From NCBI GenBank assembly GCA_964058845.1, contig CAXKVR010000015.1:372001-436000 (forward strand): DNA of 64,000 nt. The letters run 5' to 3'. Numbering within the stretch: the stretch's first letter is position 1; each line of letters opens with the position of its first letter. Positions 9,155 through 20,620 of this stretch are shown piece after piece. Source of the DNA: Carex sylvatica (lineage: Eukaryota; Streptophyta; Magnoliopsida; Poales; Cyperaceae). The position numbers were made by a program, and so were the translations under genes. Below the pieces are notes generated by a model that saw only the letters and a list, made by a program, of their open reading frames with translations, did no database searches and was not told the origin of the DNA.

Positions 9155-12100
9155 TTAAACTTCTATCTGAGCGGGGTCAGAAAGAAACTGAACATTCCGC
9201 TCATCCATCAAGTGGTCAGCAACGTAGTGCTTGAGACGCTGACCGTTTACCTTGAAGGTACCACTTTCTTTGCTCCAGATATCAATTGCTCCGAAAGGGT
9301 ACACTTTCTCCACCTGAAATGGGCCGGACCATCTTGATTTGAGTTTACCTGGAAAAATTCTCAATCTAGCGTTAAATAAAAGTACAAGATCTCCCTCTTT
9401 GAACTGGCGAGGCGAAATGCGCTGGTCATGCAATCGCTTCGTCTTTTCCTTGTAAAATCTCGCATTCTCATATGCATGCAACCTCATTTCCTCCAACTCA
9501 TGCAAGTCGAGGACACGCTTTTCTCCAGCTGCAAGCAGGTCCATGTTGATCGCTCTTGTGGCCCAGAATGCTTTGTGCTCAATTTCAACAGGAAGGTGAC
9601 ACAGCTTTCCATACACCAGCTTGTACGGGCTCATGCCAATCGGTGTCTTGAATGCGGTGCGGTAGGCCCAGAGTGCATCATGCAGCTTGAAAGCCCAATC
9701 TTTCCTTGTCCTTGCGACTGTTTTCTCTAAAATCGACTTGATTTCCCTGTTAGAAATCTCAGCTTGCCCATTAGTTTGAGGGTGATAAGAAGTAGATACC
9801 TTGTGAGTCACCCCATGTCGGCTCAGGAGATTTTTGAATTGTCGATTGATGAAATGCTTGCCTCCGTCACTGATGACAGCTCGAGGCACCCCAAAACGAG
9901 GGAAAATGATCTCATTGAAAAACTTTCTTACCGAATTCGAGTCAGCCTTGCGGCACGCCATGGCCTCAACCCACTTTGATACATAGTCGACTGCCATCAA
10001 AATATACTCATTCCCTCGAGAAGATGGGAATGGACCCATGAAATCGATGCCCCAAACATCAAAAATCTCGACCTCAAGAATAAAGTTGAGAGGCATCTCA
10101 CTTCGTCTTGTCATGTTTCCAGTTCTTTGGCACCTATCACAAGCTATAACAAAAGATCTTGCATCTTTAAAAAGAGAAGGCCAAAAGAAACCAGATTGTA
10201 ATACCTTGGCAGTGGTCTTAGAGAATGAAGAGTGTCCTCCATAAGCGGACGAGTGGCAATGTGCAAGAATAGAATCTGTTTCCTCGAATGGAACACAGCG
10301 TCGGAATACGCCATCAACTCCAACCTTGAAGAGATAGGGCTCGTCCCAAAAGTAGTACTTGGAATCTGACCTTAGTTTCTTCTTCTGTTGTTGGGACATT
10401 GTGGCGGGCAAAACTCCAGAGACCAGGTAATTCGCGATGTCGGCATACCAGGGAGTCTGCTGTTTGGACTGGTTGGTACTTGTACGGTCCGTATGAGTTT
10501 GTGTACGGTCCGTATGGTGGATTGTGCAGGCCGTATGAACTTCTGTACGGCCCGTATGGTTGTCGTCCAGATCAGAACTGATTGCAAGGAGTTGTTCATC
10601 GGGGAATGAGTCATTGATTGGGAGCTTAGTTGTGGTATCTTCTTCCCAATGAAGACATGACAGATGGTATGCTACAGAATTCTCGACTCCTTTCGTATCT
10701 CTTATCTCAAGATCGAACTCCTGCAAAAGAAGAATCCATCTAATCAGTCTTGGTTTTGCATCTTTTTTACTTAAAAGGTACCTTAGTGCGGCATGATCTG
10801 TGTAGACCACTATCTTCGAGCCCACCAAATATGATCTGAATTTATCGAGAGCAAATACGATGGCGAGGAGCTCCTTTTCGGTTGTGGTGTAGTTCATTTG
10901 GGCCGGATCTAGCACCTTGCTAGCATAGTAAATAACGCACGGCTTCTTGTCTTTCCGTTGTCCCAGAACTGCTCCGACTGCATAGTCGCTTGCATCGCAC
11001 ATCAACTCAAACGGTAGTGACCAATCTGGCGGTTGTAAGATAGGTGCAGAGATAAGAGCTTCCTTTAAACTGCAAAAGGACTTGATACAATCATCAGTGA
11101 AAATAAAATCAGAATCTTTAATAAGTAAATTGGTCAAAGGTTTCGCAATTTTTGAGAAGTCTTTTATGAAACGGCGATAAAAACCGGCATGTCCAAGAAA
11201 ACTTCGAACCCCCTTGACATTTGTTGGGATTTCGAGTTTCTCGATTACCTCAATTTTTGCTTTATCAACCTCTATCCCTCTAGAGGTGATAACATGCCCC
11301 AAGACAATTCCTTCTTGGACCATGAAATGACATTTTTCCCAATTGAGGACTAAATTGACTTCTTCACATCTCTGCAAAATCTTACACAAGTTAGCCAAAC
11401 AAGCATCAAAAGAGGTACCGTATACAGAAAAATCATCCATAAAAATTTCAACTTCTTTCTCAATAAAATCAGAAAAAATAGCCATCATGGCTCTCTGAAA
11501 AGTCGCAGGTGCATTGCAAAGACCGAAAGGCATCCTACGGTATGCGTAGGTACCGTATGGGCATGTGAATGTGGTCTTCTCTTGATCCTGCGGGTGAATG
11601 GGAATCTGAAAGAAACCTGAATAACCATCAAGATAACAAAAATATGAGTGGTTAGCAAGCCTCTCAAGGAGTTGATCAACAAATGGCAAGGGAAAGTGAT
11701 CCTTGCGTGTAGCCGCGTTGAGCTTCCGATAATCTATGCACATCCTCCAACCGGTTGCAACGCGCGTTTGAATCATCTCTTCTTTCTCATTTTTCACCAC
11801 TGTTGCTCCTCCTTTCTTGGGAACCACATGGACAGGACTCACCCATTTGCTGTCAGAAATCGGGTAGATGATACCTGCTTCATAAAGTTTTAAAATTTCT
11901 TTCTTTACTACCTCTTTTAAATTCGGGTTGAGCCGTCTTTGGTGTTCAACTGAAGGCTTGTGGTCGTCTTCTAGCAAGATCCTGTGTGTGCAAGTGGTTG
12001 GATCGATCCCCTTCAAGTCATTGATAGAATACCCAATCGCGCTTTTGTGGGTTCTCAACTTCTCCATGAGCTTGGCGGTCTGGTCAGGGGTCAACCCTGC

Positions 12101-14803
12101 ATTCACAATGACAGGACATGTCTTTTCTGAGTCAAGGAATTCGTACCTGAGAGTGGCTGGGAGAGGTTTTAATTCGGGAGTGGTCTGTGCTGTCTGGCTT
12201 GTTGTACGGGCCGTATGGATTTCGTGCGGACCGTATGCCTCAGCTTCAGACTGGCCTTTTGGTTCCTTCTCAATCTCCAGCTTCTCTGTTTTAAATTCGT
12301 CTGTTGTACGGTCCGTATGATCTGTGTACGGCCCGTACGGAAAATCTTCCAGACAGACAGGTGTCATGTCTGCTGCGCAAATTCTCTCAAGATCGTCTGT
12401 TTCAGCCTGCAAATCAGATAAAAAATCAGAATGATACCTTAGAGAGTTGTTGATTTGCTCCATTAACTTCTCTTCAACTAATTCATCAATCACATCGACC
12501 ATATAACACGATTCGGGTTGAGCGGGATACTTCATTGCTCGGTCGATTTGAAAGTGAACTTTCTCATCTCCAATGTTCAAGGTTAAAGTCCCATTTTTCA
12601 CATCGATTAGCGCCCCGGCGGTTCTCAAAAACGGCCGTCCTAGAATAATAGGGACCTCCTTGTCTTCCTCCATTTCCATCACAACAAAATCACCGGGCAC
12701 ATAGAACTTACCGACTCGAACCGGTACATCCTCCACTATGCCAAGTGGTAGTCTCACCGAAGAATCCGCAAGTTGTAAAGTCATCCGTGTAGGTCTAAGC
12801 TCGCCTACACCCATTCGTTCGAAGATAGTTCGCGGCATGAGACTCACACTAGCCCCCAAATCACATAAAGCTTGTCGGATGGTTGCTTTGCCAATTGTGC
12901 ATGGAATGGAAAATTTACCCGGATCTCCTAATTTCGGTGGAAGTTCATTTCTCAGGATAGCACTGCACTGTTCAGTCAATTTCACCGTCTCATGCCCCCC
13001 CAAGCTTCGTTTATTGGATAGGATATCTTTGAGAAACTTAGCATAGGTTGGCATTTGGGTCAAAGCCTCGGTAAATGGAATGGTAATGTGCAATTGCTTG
13101 AGAACTCCAAGAAAGTTTGAGAATTGTTCATTGAGTCGGGTTTCGGCTAGTCTCTGTGGAAATGGTACTGGTGGCCGGTAGGGCGGTGGTTTCTCGGTCA
13201 CCTTCTTTTTCTGTTTATCAGTTTCATTCGGTACGGGCCGTACGGGATTTGTACGGACCGTATGGTCTGTTGTCTCAGTCACAACCTCAGTCGGATCAGG
13301 CTTTGACTGTTCAGAAATCGCAGGGGGTGTTGGTACGGGCCGTATGGGATTCGTACGGACCGTATGATCGACTTCTGGCTCGACAGGTATTGCTGGTCCT
13401 TGGAACTGTGTCCCACTTCTCAGGGTCACCGCTTTGGCCTCTCCCCTAGGGTTAATCTCTGGCTGGCTTGGTAGCATCCCAGGTTGTGGTGGTGCAGTTT
13501 GGCTCCCACTTTGAGGTTTGTTTTGGGCCAAACTTGCCAATTGAGCACTGATCGTTTGCATCTGTTCGAAAAGCATTTGATTCATCTTCCCTTGTTCATG
13601 CATGAAGTTTTCTACTGCAGGGGCAACATAGGGCTTAGATGGTCCAGAATATGGTGGTCGGTTGTTTGAGTTATTGAATGCAGCATTGTTGTAGAAGTTG
13701 CGGTTGTTGTTGTTGTTGCTGCCAGAAGGGTTGTTGTTGAATTGTGTGGGATTGTTTTGCTTCCACCTCCAATTCTGTTGTTCAATCGGATCCTTGGAAT
13801 AGGTTCGGCTGAAAGGAGGTTTTGGGAAGTAGGATGGTTCACTGTTGAGAGAGTTAACTTGCTCGGGCCCTTCATCCCTTTGCGCAAGCGGGCAATTCTC
13901 ATACTCGTGCCCCTCGTCTCCACACATAACACAAGGCTGTGGTTGCTGATTACCGAGTGCTTTGACACTCATCTTGTCAAAAGCCTTCTGCATAGCGTCA
14001 AACTTGGCGGTGAGAGCTGTGATCTGATCGAGCTCAAGTCGGCCTCCTCCAGTAGCTCGATTGCCCTCTCGGCTGGACCACTGTTGGTTAGTCGCCATAT
14101 TGTCGATTAAGTTCATTGCTTCAGTAGCGTCTCGATCCATGAGAGCTCCACCTGCAACTGCATCTACAGAAGTACGAGTGGTATCAGTTAAACCAGCATA
14201 AAAAGACTGAATAAGTAACCATTCGGGAATACCATGATGTGGGCAAGAGTATTGCAATTCCCTAAATCTTTCCCAGGCCTCATTCAGTGGTTCATCAGAC
14301 CTTTGTTTGAAACTGGTCAGTTGGGTCCTAACCTTGGCAGTTCTTTTATGGGGGAAAAATCTGGTCAAAAACAGTTTGGACAATTCCCTCCAAGTGGTGA
14401 TTGAATCCCTTGGTAATGACCCTAACCATTTCTTGGCTTTATCCCTAAGAGTGAAAGGAAATAAAGCAAGTCTAATATAATCAGCTGTTGCGCCATTAAT
14501 TTTAATGGTGGCACAGCATTCAAGGAAAGTCTGAACATGGGCATGCGGATCCTCATGATCCATGCCATGGAATGTGTTTTGCTGCACGATGTTGACAACT
14601 CCCGGATTAAAGTTGGGTTGGTTGCCGACAATCCTTGGCAATCGGATTGCTCCTCTAACATCTCCAGCTCTCGGGACATTGAACTCTCGCAACGTCCTTG
14701 GTGCATAGTTTGCTCCTTCGTCATCAGAGTATTGATCCTCGTTGGGTTGACCTTGTCCAGTACCCTCGTTGAGTGGATCTTGTTCAGCACCGTGGTTGTT
14801 CAT
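9155..14803 (-). CDS. Athila gag-pol polyprotein, 1882 aa
   Basis: One unbroken frame carries all core retrotransposon domains. Gag covers about residues 1-440, with a CCHC knuckle at about 288-303 ([14 protein letters not shown]). Aspartic protease has DLGAS near 646. Reverse transcriptase starts near 1000 and has FMDD near 1119. RNase H has TTEKELLA near 1304. Integrase has an H/C zinc motif at about 1520-1565 and DDE residues near 1584, 1642 and 1678, the last in [10 protein letters not shown]. The fourth RNase H acid, normally in A-D-H-L-S, reads A-Y-H-L-S (codon TAC near 10669), so RNase H is probably impaired. Paired palindromes sit in the gag-protease, protease-RT and RNase H-integrase linkers. 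The start is the first ATG after the leader, at 14803. Confidence 0.95.
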   Translation of the reverse strand: MNNHGAEQDPLNEGTGQGQPNEDQYSDDEGANYAPRTLREFNVPRAGDVRGAIRLPRIVGNQPNFNPGVVNIVQQNTFHGMDHEDPHAHVQTFLECCATIKINGATADYIRLALFPFTLRDKAKKWLGSLPRDSITTWRELSKLFLTRFFPHKRTAKVRTQLTSFKQRSDEPLNEAWERFRELQYSCPHHGIPEWLLIQSFYAGLTDTTRTSVDAVAGGALMDRDATEAMNLIDNMATNQQWSSREGNRATGGGRLELDQITALTAKFDAMQKAFDKMSVKALGNQQPQPCVMCGDEGHEYENCPLAQRDEGPEQVNSLNSEPSYFPKPPFSRTYSKDPIEQQNWRWKQNNPTQFNNNPSGSNNNNNRNFYNNAAFNNSNNRPPYSGPSKPYVAPAVENFMHEQGKMNQMLFEQMQTISAQLASLAQNKPQSGSQTAPPQPGMLPSQPEINPRGEAKAVTLRSGTQFQGPAIPVEPEVDHTVRTNPIRPVPTPPAISEQSKPDPTEVVTETTDHTVRTNPVRPVPNETDKQKKKVTEKPPPYRPPVPFPQRLAETRLNEQFSNFLGVLKQLHITIPFTEALTQMPTYAKFLKDILSNKRSLGGHETVKLTEQCSAILRNELPPKLGDPGKFSIPCTIGKATIRQALCDLGASVSLMPRTIFERMGVGELRPTRMTLQLADSSVRLPLGIVEDVPVRVGKFYVPGDFVVMEMEEDKEVPIILGRPFLRTAGALIDVKNGTLTLNIGDEKVHFQIDRAMKYPAQPESCYMVDVIDELVEEKLMEQINNSLRYHSDFLSDLQAETDDLERICAADMTPVCLEDFPYGPYTDHTDRTTDEFKTEKLEIEKEPKGQSEAEAYGPHEIHTARTTSQTAQTTPELKPLPATLRYEFLDSEKTCPVIVNAGLTPDQTAKLMEKLRTHKSAIGYSINDLKGIDPTTCTHRILLEDDHKPSVEHQRRLNPNLKEVVKKEILKLYEAGIIYPISDSKWVSPVHVVPKKGGATVVKNEKEEMIQTRVATGWRMCIDYRKLNAATRKDHFPLPFVDQLLERLANHSYFCYLDGYSGFFQIPIHPQDQEKTTFTCPYGTYAYRRMPFGLCNAPATFQRAMMAIFSDFIEKEVEIFMDDFSVYGTSFDACLANLCKILQRCEEVNLVLNWEKCHFMVQEGIVLGHVITSRGIEVDKAKIEVIEKLEIPTNVKGVRSFLGHAGFYRRFIKDFSKIAKPLTNLLIKDSDFIFTDDCIKSFCSLKEALISAPILQPPDWSLPFELMCDASDYAVGAVLGQRKDKKPCVIYYASKVLDPAQMNYTTTEKELLAIVFALDKFRSYLVGSKIVVYTDHAALRYLLSKKDAKPRLIRWILLLQEFDLEIRDTKGVENSVAYHLSCLHWEEDTTTKLPINDSFPDEQLLAISSDLDDNHTGRTEVHTACTIHHTDRTQTHTDRTSTNQSKQQTPWYADIANYLVSGVLPATMSQQQKKKLRSDSKYYFWDEPYLFKVGVDGVFRRCVPFEETDSILAHCHSSAYGGHSSFSKTTAKVLQSGFFWPSLFKDARSFVIACDRCQRTGNMTRRSEMPLNFILEVEIFDVWGIDFMGPFPSSRGNEYILMAVDYVSKWVEAMACRKADSNSVRKFFNEIIFPRFGVPRAVISDGGKHFINRQFKNLLSRHGVTHKVSTSYHPQTNGQAEISNREIKSILEKTVARTRKDWAFKLHDALWAYRTAFKTPIGMSPYKLVYGKLCHLPVEIEHKAFWATRAINMDLLAAGEKRVLDLHELEEMRLHAYENARFYKEKTKRLHDQRISPRQFKEGDLVLLFNARLRIFPGKLKSRWSGPFQVEKVYPFGAIDIWSKESGTFKVNGQRLKHYVADHLMDERNVQFLSDPAQIEV
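10482..10560 (-). repeat. Two palindrome pairs in the RNase H-integrase linker
   Basis: Four consecutive palindrome units give the in-frame peptide [19 protein letters not shown] and then THTDRT in the gag-pol protein. The linker has no conserved domain. The frame stays open across all four units, and three of the four have an intact GTACGG half. Confidence 0.85.
12203..12340 (-). repeat. Two palindrome pairs in the protease-RT linker
   Basis: The pair at 12306-12340 reads [12 protein letters not shown] and the pair at 12203-12238 reads [13 protein letters not shown] in gag-pol. Within one pair the first unit is read as YGPY and the second as HTDRT. The two halves therefore use different frames although they are nearly the same DNA. 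Confidence 0.85.
13231..13367 (-). repeat. Two palindrome pairs in the gag-protease linker
   Basis: The pairs at 13332-13367 and 13231-13265 read [12 protein letters not shown] and [12 protein letters not shown]. They lie about 100 bp apart in a Pro/Thr-rich linker. Their near-identical peptides suggest that one arose by local copying of the other. Confidence 0.85.
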
Positions 14804-15063
14804 TTTGCTTTGTTCTGGATCTGTCTGGCCTCTGTTGTCGGTTTGTACGACCTGTATGAATTTTGTACGGGCCGTACGGAGAGGTGACAGATGTGGTGGC
14901 GCTGGAACAAATGTGTTGGAGGTTTGCCCTTTGCTTCTGAGATGGTAGTGGTTTTTGGGCAGTGACTCTTCCAGTATGTTCCTGCAAAGATGAAATACGA
15001 AAAATTAAAATTAAAATCTAGAATCAAGCAAAAATAAGAAAAAGTACAGTATTTTAGTTGCCG

Positions 15064-15081
15064 TCCCCGGCAACGGCGCCA
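15064..15081 (-). other. Athila primer-binding site (tRNA-Asp)
   Basis: The 18 bases TCCCCGGCAACGGCGCCA on the plus strand equal the 3' end of plant tRNA-Asp including CCA, so the minus-strand element RNA can pair with it. It lies 6 nt from the 5' LTR end at 15088. tRNA-Asp priming is characteristic of Athila-type elements. Confidence 0.93.
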
Positions 15082-15087
15082 AAAACT

Positions 15088-16555
15088 TGATCGCACGAGA
15101 ATATGCCAAAAAGTCTCAGTATAGCAAGCTATACTTTTTAAACCTTTGTTATACTCTGTCAATTCAGATAGCAAGTGCACTATCCTGTCGTTGAGTATGC
15201 TCAGGTATCGATCCACAGGGACGGAATAAAAACACTAGACTTATCCTAAAATCACTTAAGATTCTAGAAGTGAGAGAAATTGGTTTGGTTTTAGTTCTAA
15301 CAATTCTACTAATTAAAAGACAGTAAAAGATAATTAAAGTTGTTTTCAATTGATAAAAGGGCATTTCCAGGGTTCAGATTTCATTTCTGTTCAGTCTCAA
15401 GGCGTACGGCCCGTACAGATTCCCGTACGGTCCGTATGGCACCTCAAGTTAATGCTGCAGCTACTGTTTCCTGTGTTGATACTGTGTTTAGGGTTTCTTT
15501 TGACCAGATCTAGATACCTAACCTCAACTTTCGCATTTTGGCCTGATACCCGATTACCGGACTCAAGTACTTCCCTCTTAGATGCGTTAAACCTCAACTT
15601 TCGCATTTTGGCCTAATTTATCTAAGTTATTTGTTAGTTTACTAAAAGTATCCAAGGACTTTCGCCTCAAGGAAAGTTTCGCTTTTCGGGTACTCCTTGG
15701 TTTCACCCTACTTCATATACTTTATTCGGTTGGAATGAATTTCATAGACTTGGCTCCACACTTAGATGTGCGCATTCATCTAACGGGATGACTAATCAGA
15801 TTCAAGCAAGCACAAATAGAGCAATAAAAATACTACATAACAAAGTAAAAACCAAGCGTTCAACACAAAATCATAGTAGCATACAAGCAAAACTAAACTA
15901 GAAACTACATCTTACCCCTAGAAACAAAGTAAATTAGCTACTCATATTCATGAGATAGCACAAATAACAAGAAGTAAAAGAGTTCATGATAAAACAGTGG
16001 AAAATCCGAAGATCCGTTCAAAACTCGCGTTCTTCCCTTCTCCTCTTCTTTTCCTCTTGTCCAAGCAACCCTAGAAAGGATCAATGATAGAATGAATGAT
16101 AGGAAAGTTATTGATTAATTAGCTATTAATCCCCTTTCCTGCTGTGGAATATCTCCTTTAATGCTCCAGATTACGCCTCCAGGGGTTTCCTTTTCGGCTC
16201 CTCAAATTGTGCTCAATTCAGATTCCAGCTGGATTTTCCGAATCAGCTTTGTACGGCCCGTACAGGATCCCGTACGGCCCGTATGCCTGGGCTTTGACTT
16301 GGAGATTTTGTGCCTCTGTTGTGGATCCTTCTGTGTGGTTGGGCAGTTCTTGTACGGCCCGCACAGAATATCATACGGGCCGTATGAAAAGTTGTCAGAA
16401 CCAGTTTTTCGCCCATTTTCCTGCAAAATACCAAACAAAACATAGCAGTACCACATTTCATCGAAATATAAGTAAAAAGTCCACATTAATAGGCTTTAAA
16501 GCACAGGTTTTATTGTAAATTAGGGCCATAATTCAGATATAATATGGAGATATCA
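15088..16555 (-). repeat. Athila 5' LTR
   Basis: This 1468-bp LTR has the same length as the 3' LTR, about six substitutions from it, and the same three palindrome pairs. It is followed directly by the ATGGG target duplication. By position in the element it holds the promoter. I did not find a convincing TATA box. Confidence 0.96.
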
Positions 16556-19122
16556 ATGGGATTTGTAGTGGGATGCACCACTGAAGGCAGATTCTCTGTG
16601 GCATGACAGGATGAAGGCAGAGAGGCATCAGGTTGAGGAGGAAGTGCAGGTAGTAGTGCCAACCACAAAGAAATGTCCGAAGCAGGAGCATCTAAATTGG
16701 ACTCTGCATTTCTAAAAGGAAAATGCTGTTCATCAAATATAACATGTCTAGAAATACAAACCCAATCAGTGTCCAAGTGAAGACATTTATACCCTTTTTG
16801 AGAATGAGCATAGCCAAGAAACACGCAAGAAAGAGAGCGCGAGTGAAGCTTATGAGTGTTATATGGTCGGGTATAGGGAAAGCAAGAGCACCCCAAGACC
16901 CGCAAGAAGGAATAATCTGGGTTTTTGTGAAAGAGAGAGTAGAAGGGAGAGGAGAGATTATTAGTGGAGGGTAGTCGATTAATTAAGTAAACGACACTTG
17001 AAAACACATCATCCCAATATTTCGTGGGAAAAGAGGCATGAGACATGGTAGAGAGAGCAAGTTCGATGATATGACGGTGCTTGCGTTTCGACATGCCATT
17101 TTGTTGAGGGGTGTATGGACATGTCGTTTGATGGAGAATAGAAGGGAATTGTCGAGTGATCGGTTTATACTCCGTTCCACCGTCCGTGCGAAGAGTTTTA
17201 ATGGAAGCACTTAGAACATTCTCAACTTGAGCCTTAAACAAACGAAAAACATGCAACACCTCGTCTTTTGAATGTAAAAAGTAAATCCATGTAAAGCGGA
17301 AAAAATTGTCAATGAATACAATGTAGTATCTAAATCCATTATTAGAAACTAAAGGGGCGGGTCCCCATACATCGGAGTGAATGAGTTCAAGGGGAGAAGT
17401 AGAAAAAGAAGAAGAAGAAAGAAAGGGTAGCTTGTGAGACTTGGCCAAGCAACAATGATGGCACAAGTTCATTTTAGTAGTAGAACAAGGTAATCCATGA
17501 AAATTTAAAATCTTGAGGGTAGTAGAAGAAGAAGGATGGCCTAGGCGAGCATGCCACAAATCAATCGAACATCTCTCTCCAAGAAGGGCATGAGGTGAAA
17601 CCGAAAGTAGCGGTATGGAGTAAAGGCCATTAACGAGCTTAGCATGAAGAAGCGTCTTCAATGTGCGGTGCTCCTTTATGACACAAAAATGAGAGGCAAA
17701 CTCGATAAGTATCGAGTTATCACTTAAGAGTTTAGAGAGACTCAAAAGATTCTTAGTAAAATTAGGGACAAATAGCACATCATGTAAAAGAAATGTGTAA
17801 TTGGAAAAGATCAATTTAGAGGAACCAATATGACTAATCGGCATACCGGTCCCGTTACCAATATGGAGCGCGTCGAATCCATCGTATGGCAAATAAGAGG
17901 AGAGGTTAGCAAGATCATTTGTCACGTGATGTGTAGCCCCCGAGTCAAGATACCAATCAGATCCGGACGGGGTGGTGGCGGGTTGAGCGACATTGGACTG
18001 AATTGGGGCATGAACGGGCTGTGAGAAATGTGCCTGATAAACTGGTTGCCCAGTATAATTGAAATCACACCTATACCAGCAGTTGGGAGCCGAATGACCC
18101 CTTTTTAGACAAATTTGACAAATAATGTTTCTGTCAGGATGAGATCCAGTAGAGGTAGAAGAGTTCGGCCTGGTTGAAAACTGATGTGGTGTGAAGTTAG
18201 GCCTAGGACCAGTCAGAGTTGGAAGAAGACCTCCATTAGGTCCAGTGGGTGGCCCAGTAAGTCCAGTAGGTCGAGGTCCATTGGGATTGTAACCTCTAGG
18301 CCTAGAATGATAACCCCGTGGATTATACGACTTCTGGCCAGGGTTAAAAGAATTTTTCTGGGTATTGGATCTAGATCCTGGGCGGGGAGTAGAAAGAAAA
18401 GCCGCAGGATTAGAAAGAGAAGAAAGAGTAGAGATACCACCAGTTTGAGTGAGAAGCAGATTTTCATGGCTGTATAACATGGCTTGCAAATCGGGGAAGG
18501 AGAGCTCATCTTTAGTGTTGGCGGCAGTGACGAGAGCATTGAACTCAAAACCAAGTCCGCCTAAAACAATCATCACCAAATCATCTTCAGGGACTGGAGA
18601 CCCGATAAACGCAAGTTCATTCGCAATTGACCGAACTTTCTGGCAAAATTCAGAGCACGAAGACCCTCCCTTTGTGGCATTCTGAAGAGATCGCCTGAGC
18701 TCGGAGAGACGAGCACGAGAAGAGGCTGAGAAGGTCCACTGTAGGGTCGTCCATAGTGCAGCGGAAGTCTGGCAAGAGACGACTTGACCTAAAATTGTCT
18801 CTGTCAGAGAGGAGAGAATCCAGCTGAGCAGTAATTGATCTTGCCTGTGCCAGTGGGAATGAAGCGGGTTGACTCGAGTCTGGCCAGCAATGGTGATAGT
18901 GCGAGGAGGTGGTTCTTCTTCAAGGAATTTGTAGAGGCCGTGACCATGAAGAGTTGGCAAGATCTGCGCTTTCCATGCAAGAAAATTGTTACGAGTCAAT
19001 TTTGTAGCAATTGGGATATGGAGAACCACAATCGGATCAGGGGTGATAGTGGAGATGACTGCTGAATCCGATTCGGTACTGGGAATGTCAGAAATAGGAT
19101 CAGGATTTGGGGAATTAGCCAT
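16556..19122 (-). pseudogene. Copia gag-pol, 5' part (gag, protease, integrase)
   Basis: The frame starts with the ATG at 19122, only a few bases after the primer site, and is open up to the Athila junction at 16556. Gag holds a CCHC knuckle (CQICLKRGHSAPNC, about residues 335-348). Protease has DSG (WYLDSGATHH, near 392). Integrase has its first Asp in HSDVWGP (about 582) and the second in RTDGG (about 645). The third catalytic residue should be Glu in the family motif N-G-x-x-E-R-K-H; here the sequence is NGMSKRKHR (about 677), so Glu is replaced by Lys. Integration activity should be lost. The frame joins that of 2530-4548 exactly across the insertion. Confidence 0.93.
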
Positions 19123-19127
19123 TAGAA

Positions 19128-19138
19128 CTCTGATACCA
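19128..19138 (-). other. Copia primer-binding site (initiator tRNA-Met)
   Basis: The minus strand reads TGGTATCAGAG, the usual plant copia primer site complementary to the 3' end of initiator tRNA-Met. It touches the LTR end with no gap, which supports placing the LTR end at TTTA. Confidence 0.92.
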
Positions 19139-19397
19139 TAAAGAGATTGTAAGAGACAGAGATAGAGAGGAAGAAGAAATGAATATGAAATATTTATTCA
19201 ATCTTGATCAGTGATTACATTGTGCCTTGCTGTATATATAGACAACATATCTTAGCTGTTACAAGTCATTGACTAGCATATCTAACTAAGTCCCTAACTG
19301 TTTATGTTTATCTAATACACGGCTGTCAGAGACGTCATTGTGATGTGAATCTTGTCCAGTGAGTGTTGTATTGGAGACCTCCAGTGGTATCCTATTA
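19139..19397 (-). repeat. Copia 5' LTR
   Basis: This 259-bp LTR pairs with 2357-2615. Its ends are fixed from three sides: the target duplication GTAGC, the primer site, and the limit of identity between the LTRs. Confidence 0.95.
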
Positions 19398-19490
19398 GTA
19401 GCAAAAGGGATAAATAAAAAGAACCTTGCAAGAATACTATGTTTTATATACAAAGAACCTCGAAGCCCAATAAGCTATATAGTACTTGTC

Positions 19491-20119
19491 TAGGGGTGTC
19501 AATGGGTACGATACGAGTAGGGTGGGAACCATTTTCATACACATACCCACTAAGAATTGATTTTACTCATACCCTATCATACCCGTTAATAATTTATTTT
19601 ATCCTACCCTACCCATACCTGTTAAGATTAGCGGGTCACGAAACGATAGTAGGCGAATAACGAATAATATAGATATAATAGTTTTATTATTTTTACAAAT
19701 AAACTATCAAAATTTATCATGTCATACATATGCAATCACAATTACTAATATATAAAATTAAATTACAAATATATAACCAATTCTAAATAATAATTTTTTT
19801 ATGAAGTAAAACAAATCAAAATCACAAATAACTCTTCTAACAAATTCAATTCGTAAGATAAAAAAAATAACATGTTTAGCATAATATTCTTCTTACAATA
19901 ACATGCATACATTTTGCCATGATGTAATTTATTTTATATAATTATACGTTACCCAACGGGTACGAAATAACATTTATCCGTATCCATACCCGTTTAAATA
20001 ACGAAAAAAAATTCTTACTCATATCCATACCCAATAATATAATGAAAAAAAATTATTATCTATACTCGTCTTATCGAATGCAATACGAGTAGGATAAACG
20101 AGTATCATTCACACCCTTA
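19491..20119. mobile_element. Non-autonomous hAT-like element
   Basis: The left end TAGGGGTGTCAATG and the reverse complement of the right end TAAGGGTGTGAATG form terminal inverted repeats. The flanks tacttgtc (19483-19490) and tattggtc (20120-20127) match at 6 of 8 bases, as expected for an old 8-bp hAT target duplication. The interior is rich in variants of TACCCATACC and has no coding capacity. Confidence 0.65.
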
Positions 20120-20620
20120 TATTGGTCTTTTCGATAAAAAAAAAATTATTTATGTGTATTGTGTTTTTCAATGATTTGTAGCCAAGTCAAGACCCCGAAG
20201 CCCGTTTTTATATTGCAGAAAGAAACAGCTTCTACTTTAAATGGCCCAATAGGTGCTCCAAGCCCAATTTGAATGTAAATAATTCTGTTGAACTAAAAGA
20301 AGAATTCCGTTTTATAAATGATTCATTTTGAGTGTTCTCTATAAATGTTTCTAATTCTGAGTGTTTGTTCTGATCTTGTAAGCTCTCCATTCATGTATTT
20401 TAAGATTAACACTGGTTTCTGCCCAGTAAAGTCCATTAAAATCACCATCAGGCTAGAATCAGCACAGATGCCCCATGTATGCAAAAATGCCGCATTTCAA
20501 ATAGGCATTTTCGCAAACACCTTAAGTTAATGCACAATCACTTGACGAAAATGTGGGAGCACTGGACTAAAATGCTATTTTAAGTTTTGAACTCCAAGAT
20601 ATATATACAAGTGCAAACAA
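20120..20620. other. Intergenic, nothing recognised
   Basis: This is AT-rich DNA between the hAT-like element and the LINE remnant. I see no gene, repeat or RNA here. Confidence 0.4.

Larger units (their letters stand above)
4864..16386. repeat. Dispersed paired palindrome GTACGGNCCGTA family
   Basis: A 12-bp near-palindrome, GTACGGNCCGTA followed by YG, occurs in pairs whose units start 20-22 bp apart with a variable spacer of about 8 bp. The pairs are at 4864-4900, 5711-5746, 5812-5848, 6436-6470, 8339-8375, 8381-8419 (both degenerate), 8722-8749 (degenerate), 8910-8944, 10482-10518, 10523-10560, 12203-12238, 12306-12340, 13231-13265, 13332-13367 and 14844-14880. The 5' LTR repeats the three LTR pairs at 15403-15439, 16250-16285 and 16351-16387. 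I saw none outside the Athila element. The spread over LTR, spacer and coding DNA suggests a small sequence that multiplies within the element, but no mechanism is shown. Confidence 0.88.
4544..16560 (-). mobile_element. Athila-type Ty3/gypsy retrotransposon nested in the copia element
   Basis: The element is 12,007 bp (4549-16555) on the minus strand, flanked by ATGGG target duplications (4544-4548, 16556-16560). The 1468-bp LTRs begin TGATCG and end ATATCA and differ at about six positions (0.4%), so it is younger than its copia host. A primer site complementary to tRNA-Asp, a single long gag-pol frame and a second downstream frame place it in the Athila lineage. The insertion lies between an intact Asn-Pro codon pair and the next codon of copia pol, which pins the junction to the base. 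Paired GTACGG palindromes are scattered through it. Confidence 0.96.
2352..19402 (-). mobile_element. Ty1/copia retrotransposon, split by a nested Athila element
   Basis: The element lies on the minus strand and is bounded by the 5-bp target duplication GTAGC (2352-2356 and 19398-19402). The 5' LTR is at the right and the 3' LTR at the left, each 259 bp with five differences between them (about 2%). After removing the 12,012 bp of nested Athila plus its duplicated target, the copia element is about 5.0 kb. Gag-pol is in one frame but carries a nonsense codon at 4018-4020 and a changed integrase catalytic residue. It is therefore non-autonomous now, apart from being split. Confidence 0.95.

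Noticed and set aside
14784..14987. Upstream open frame in the Athila leader as a separate gene
   Set aside because: It overlaps the gag start in another frame, contains a palindrome pair and has no domain.
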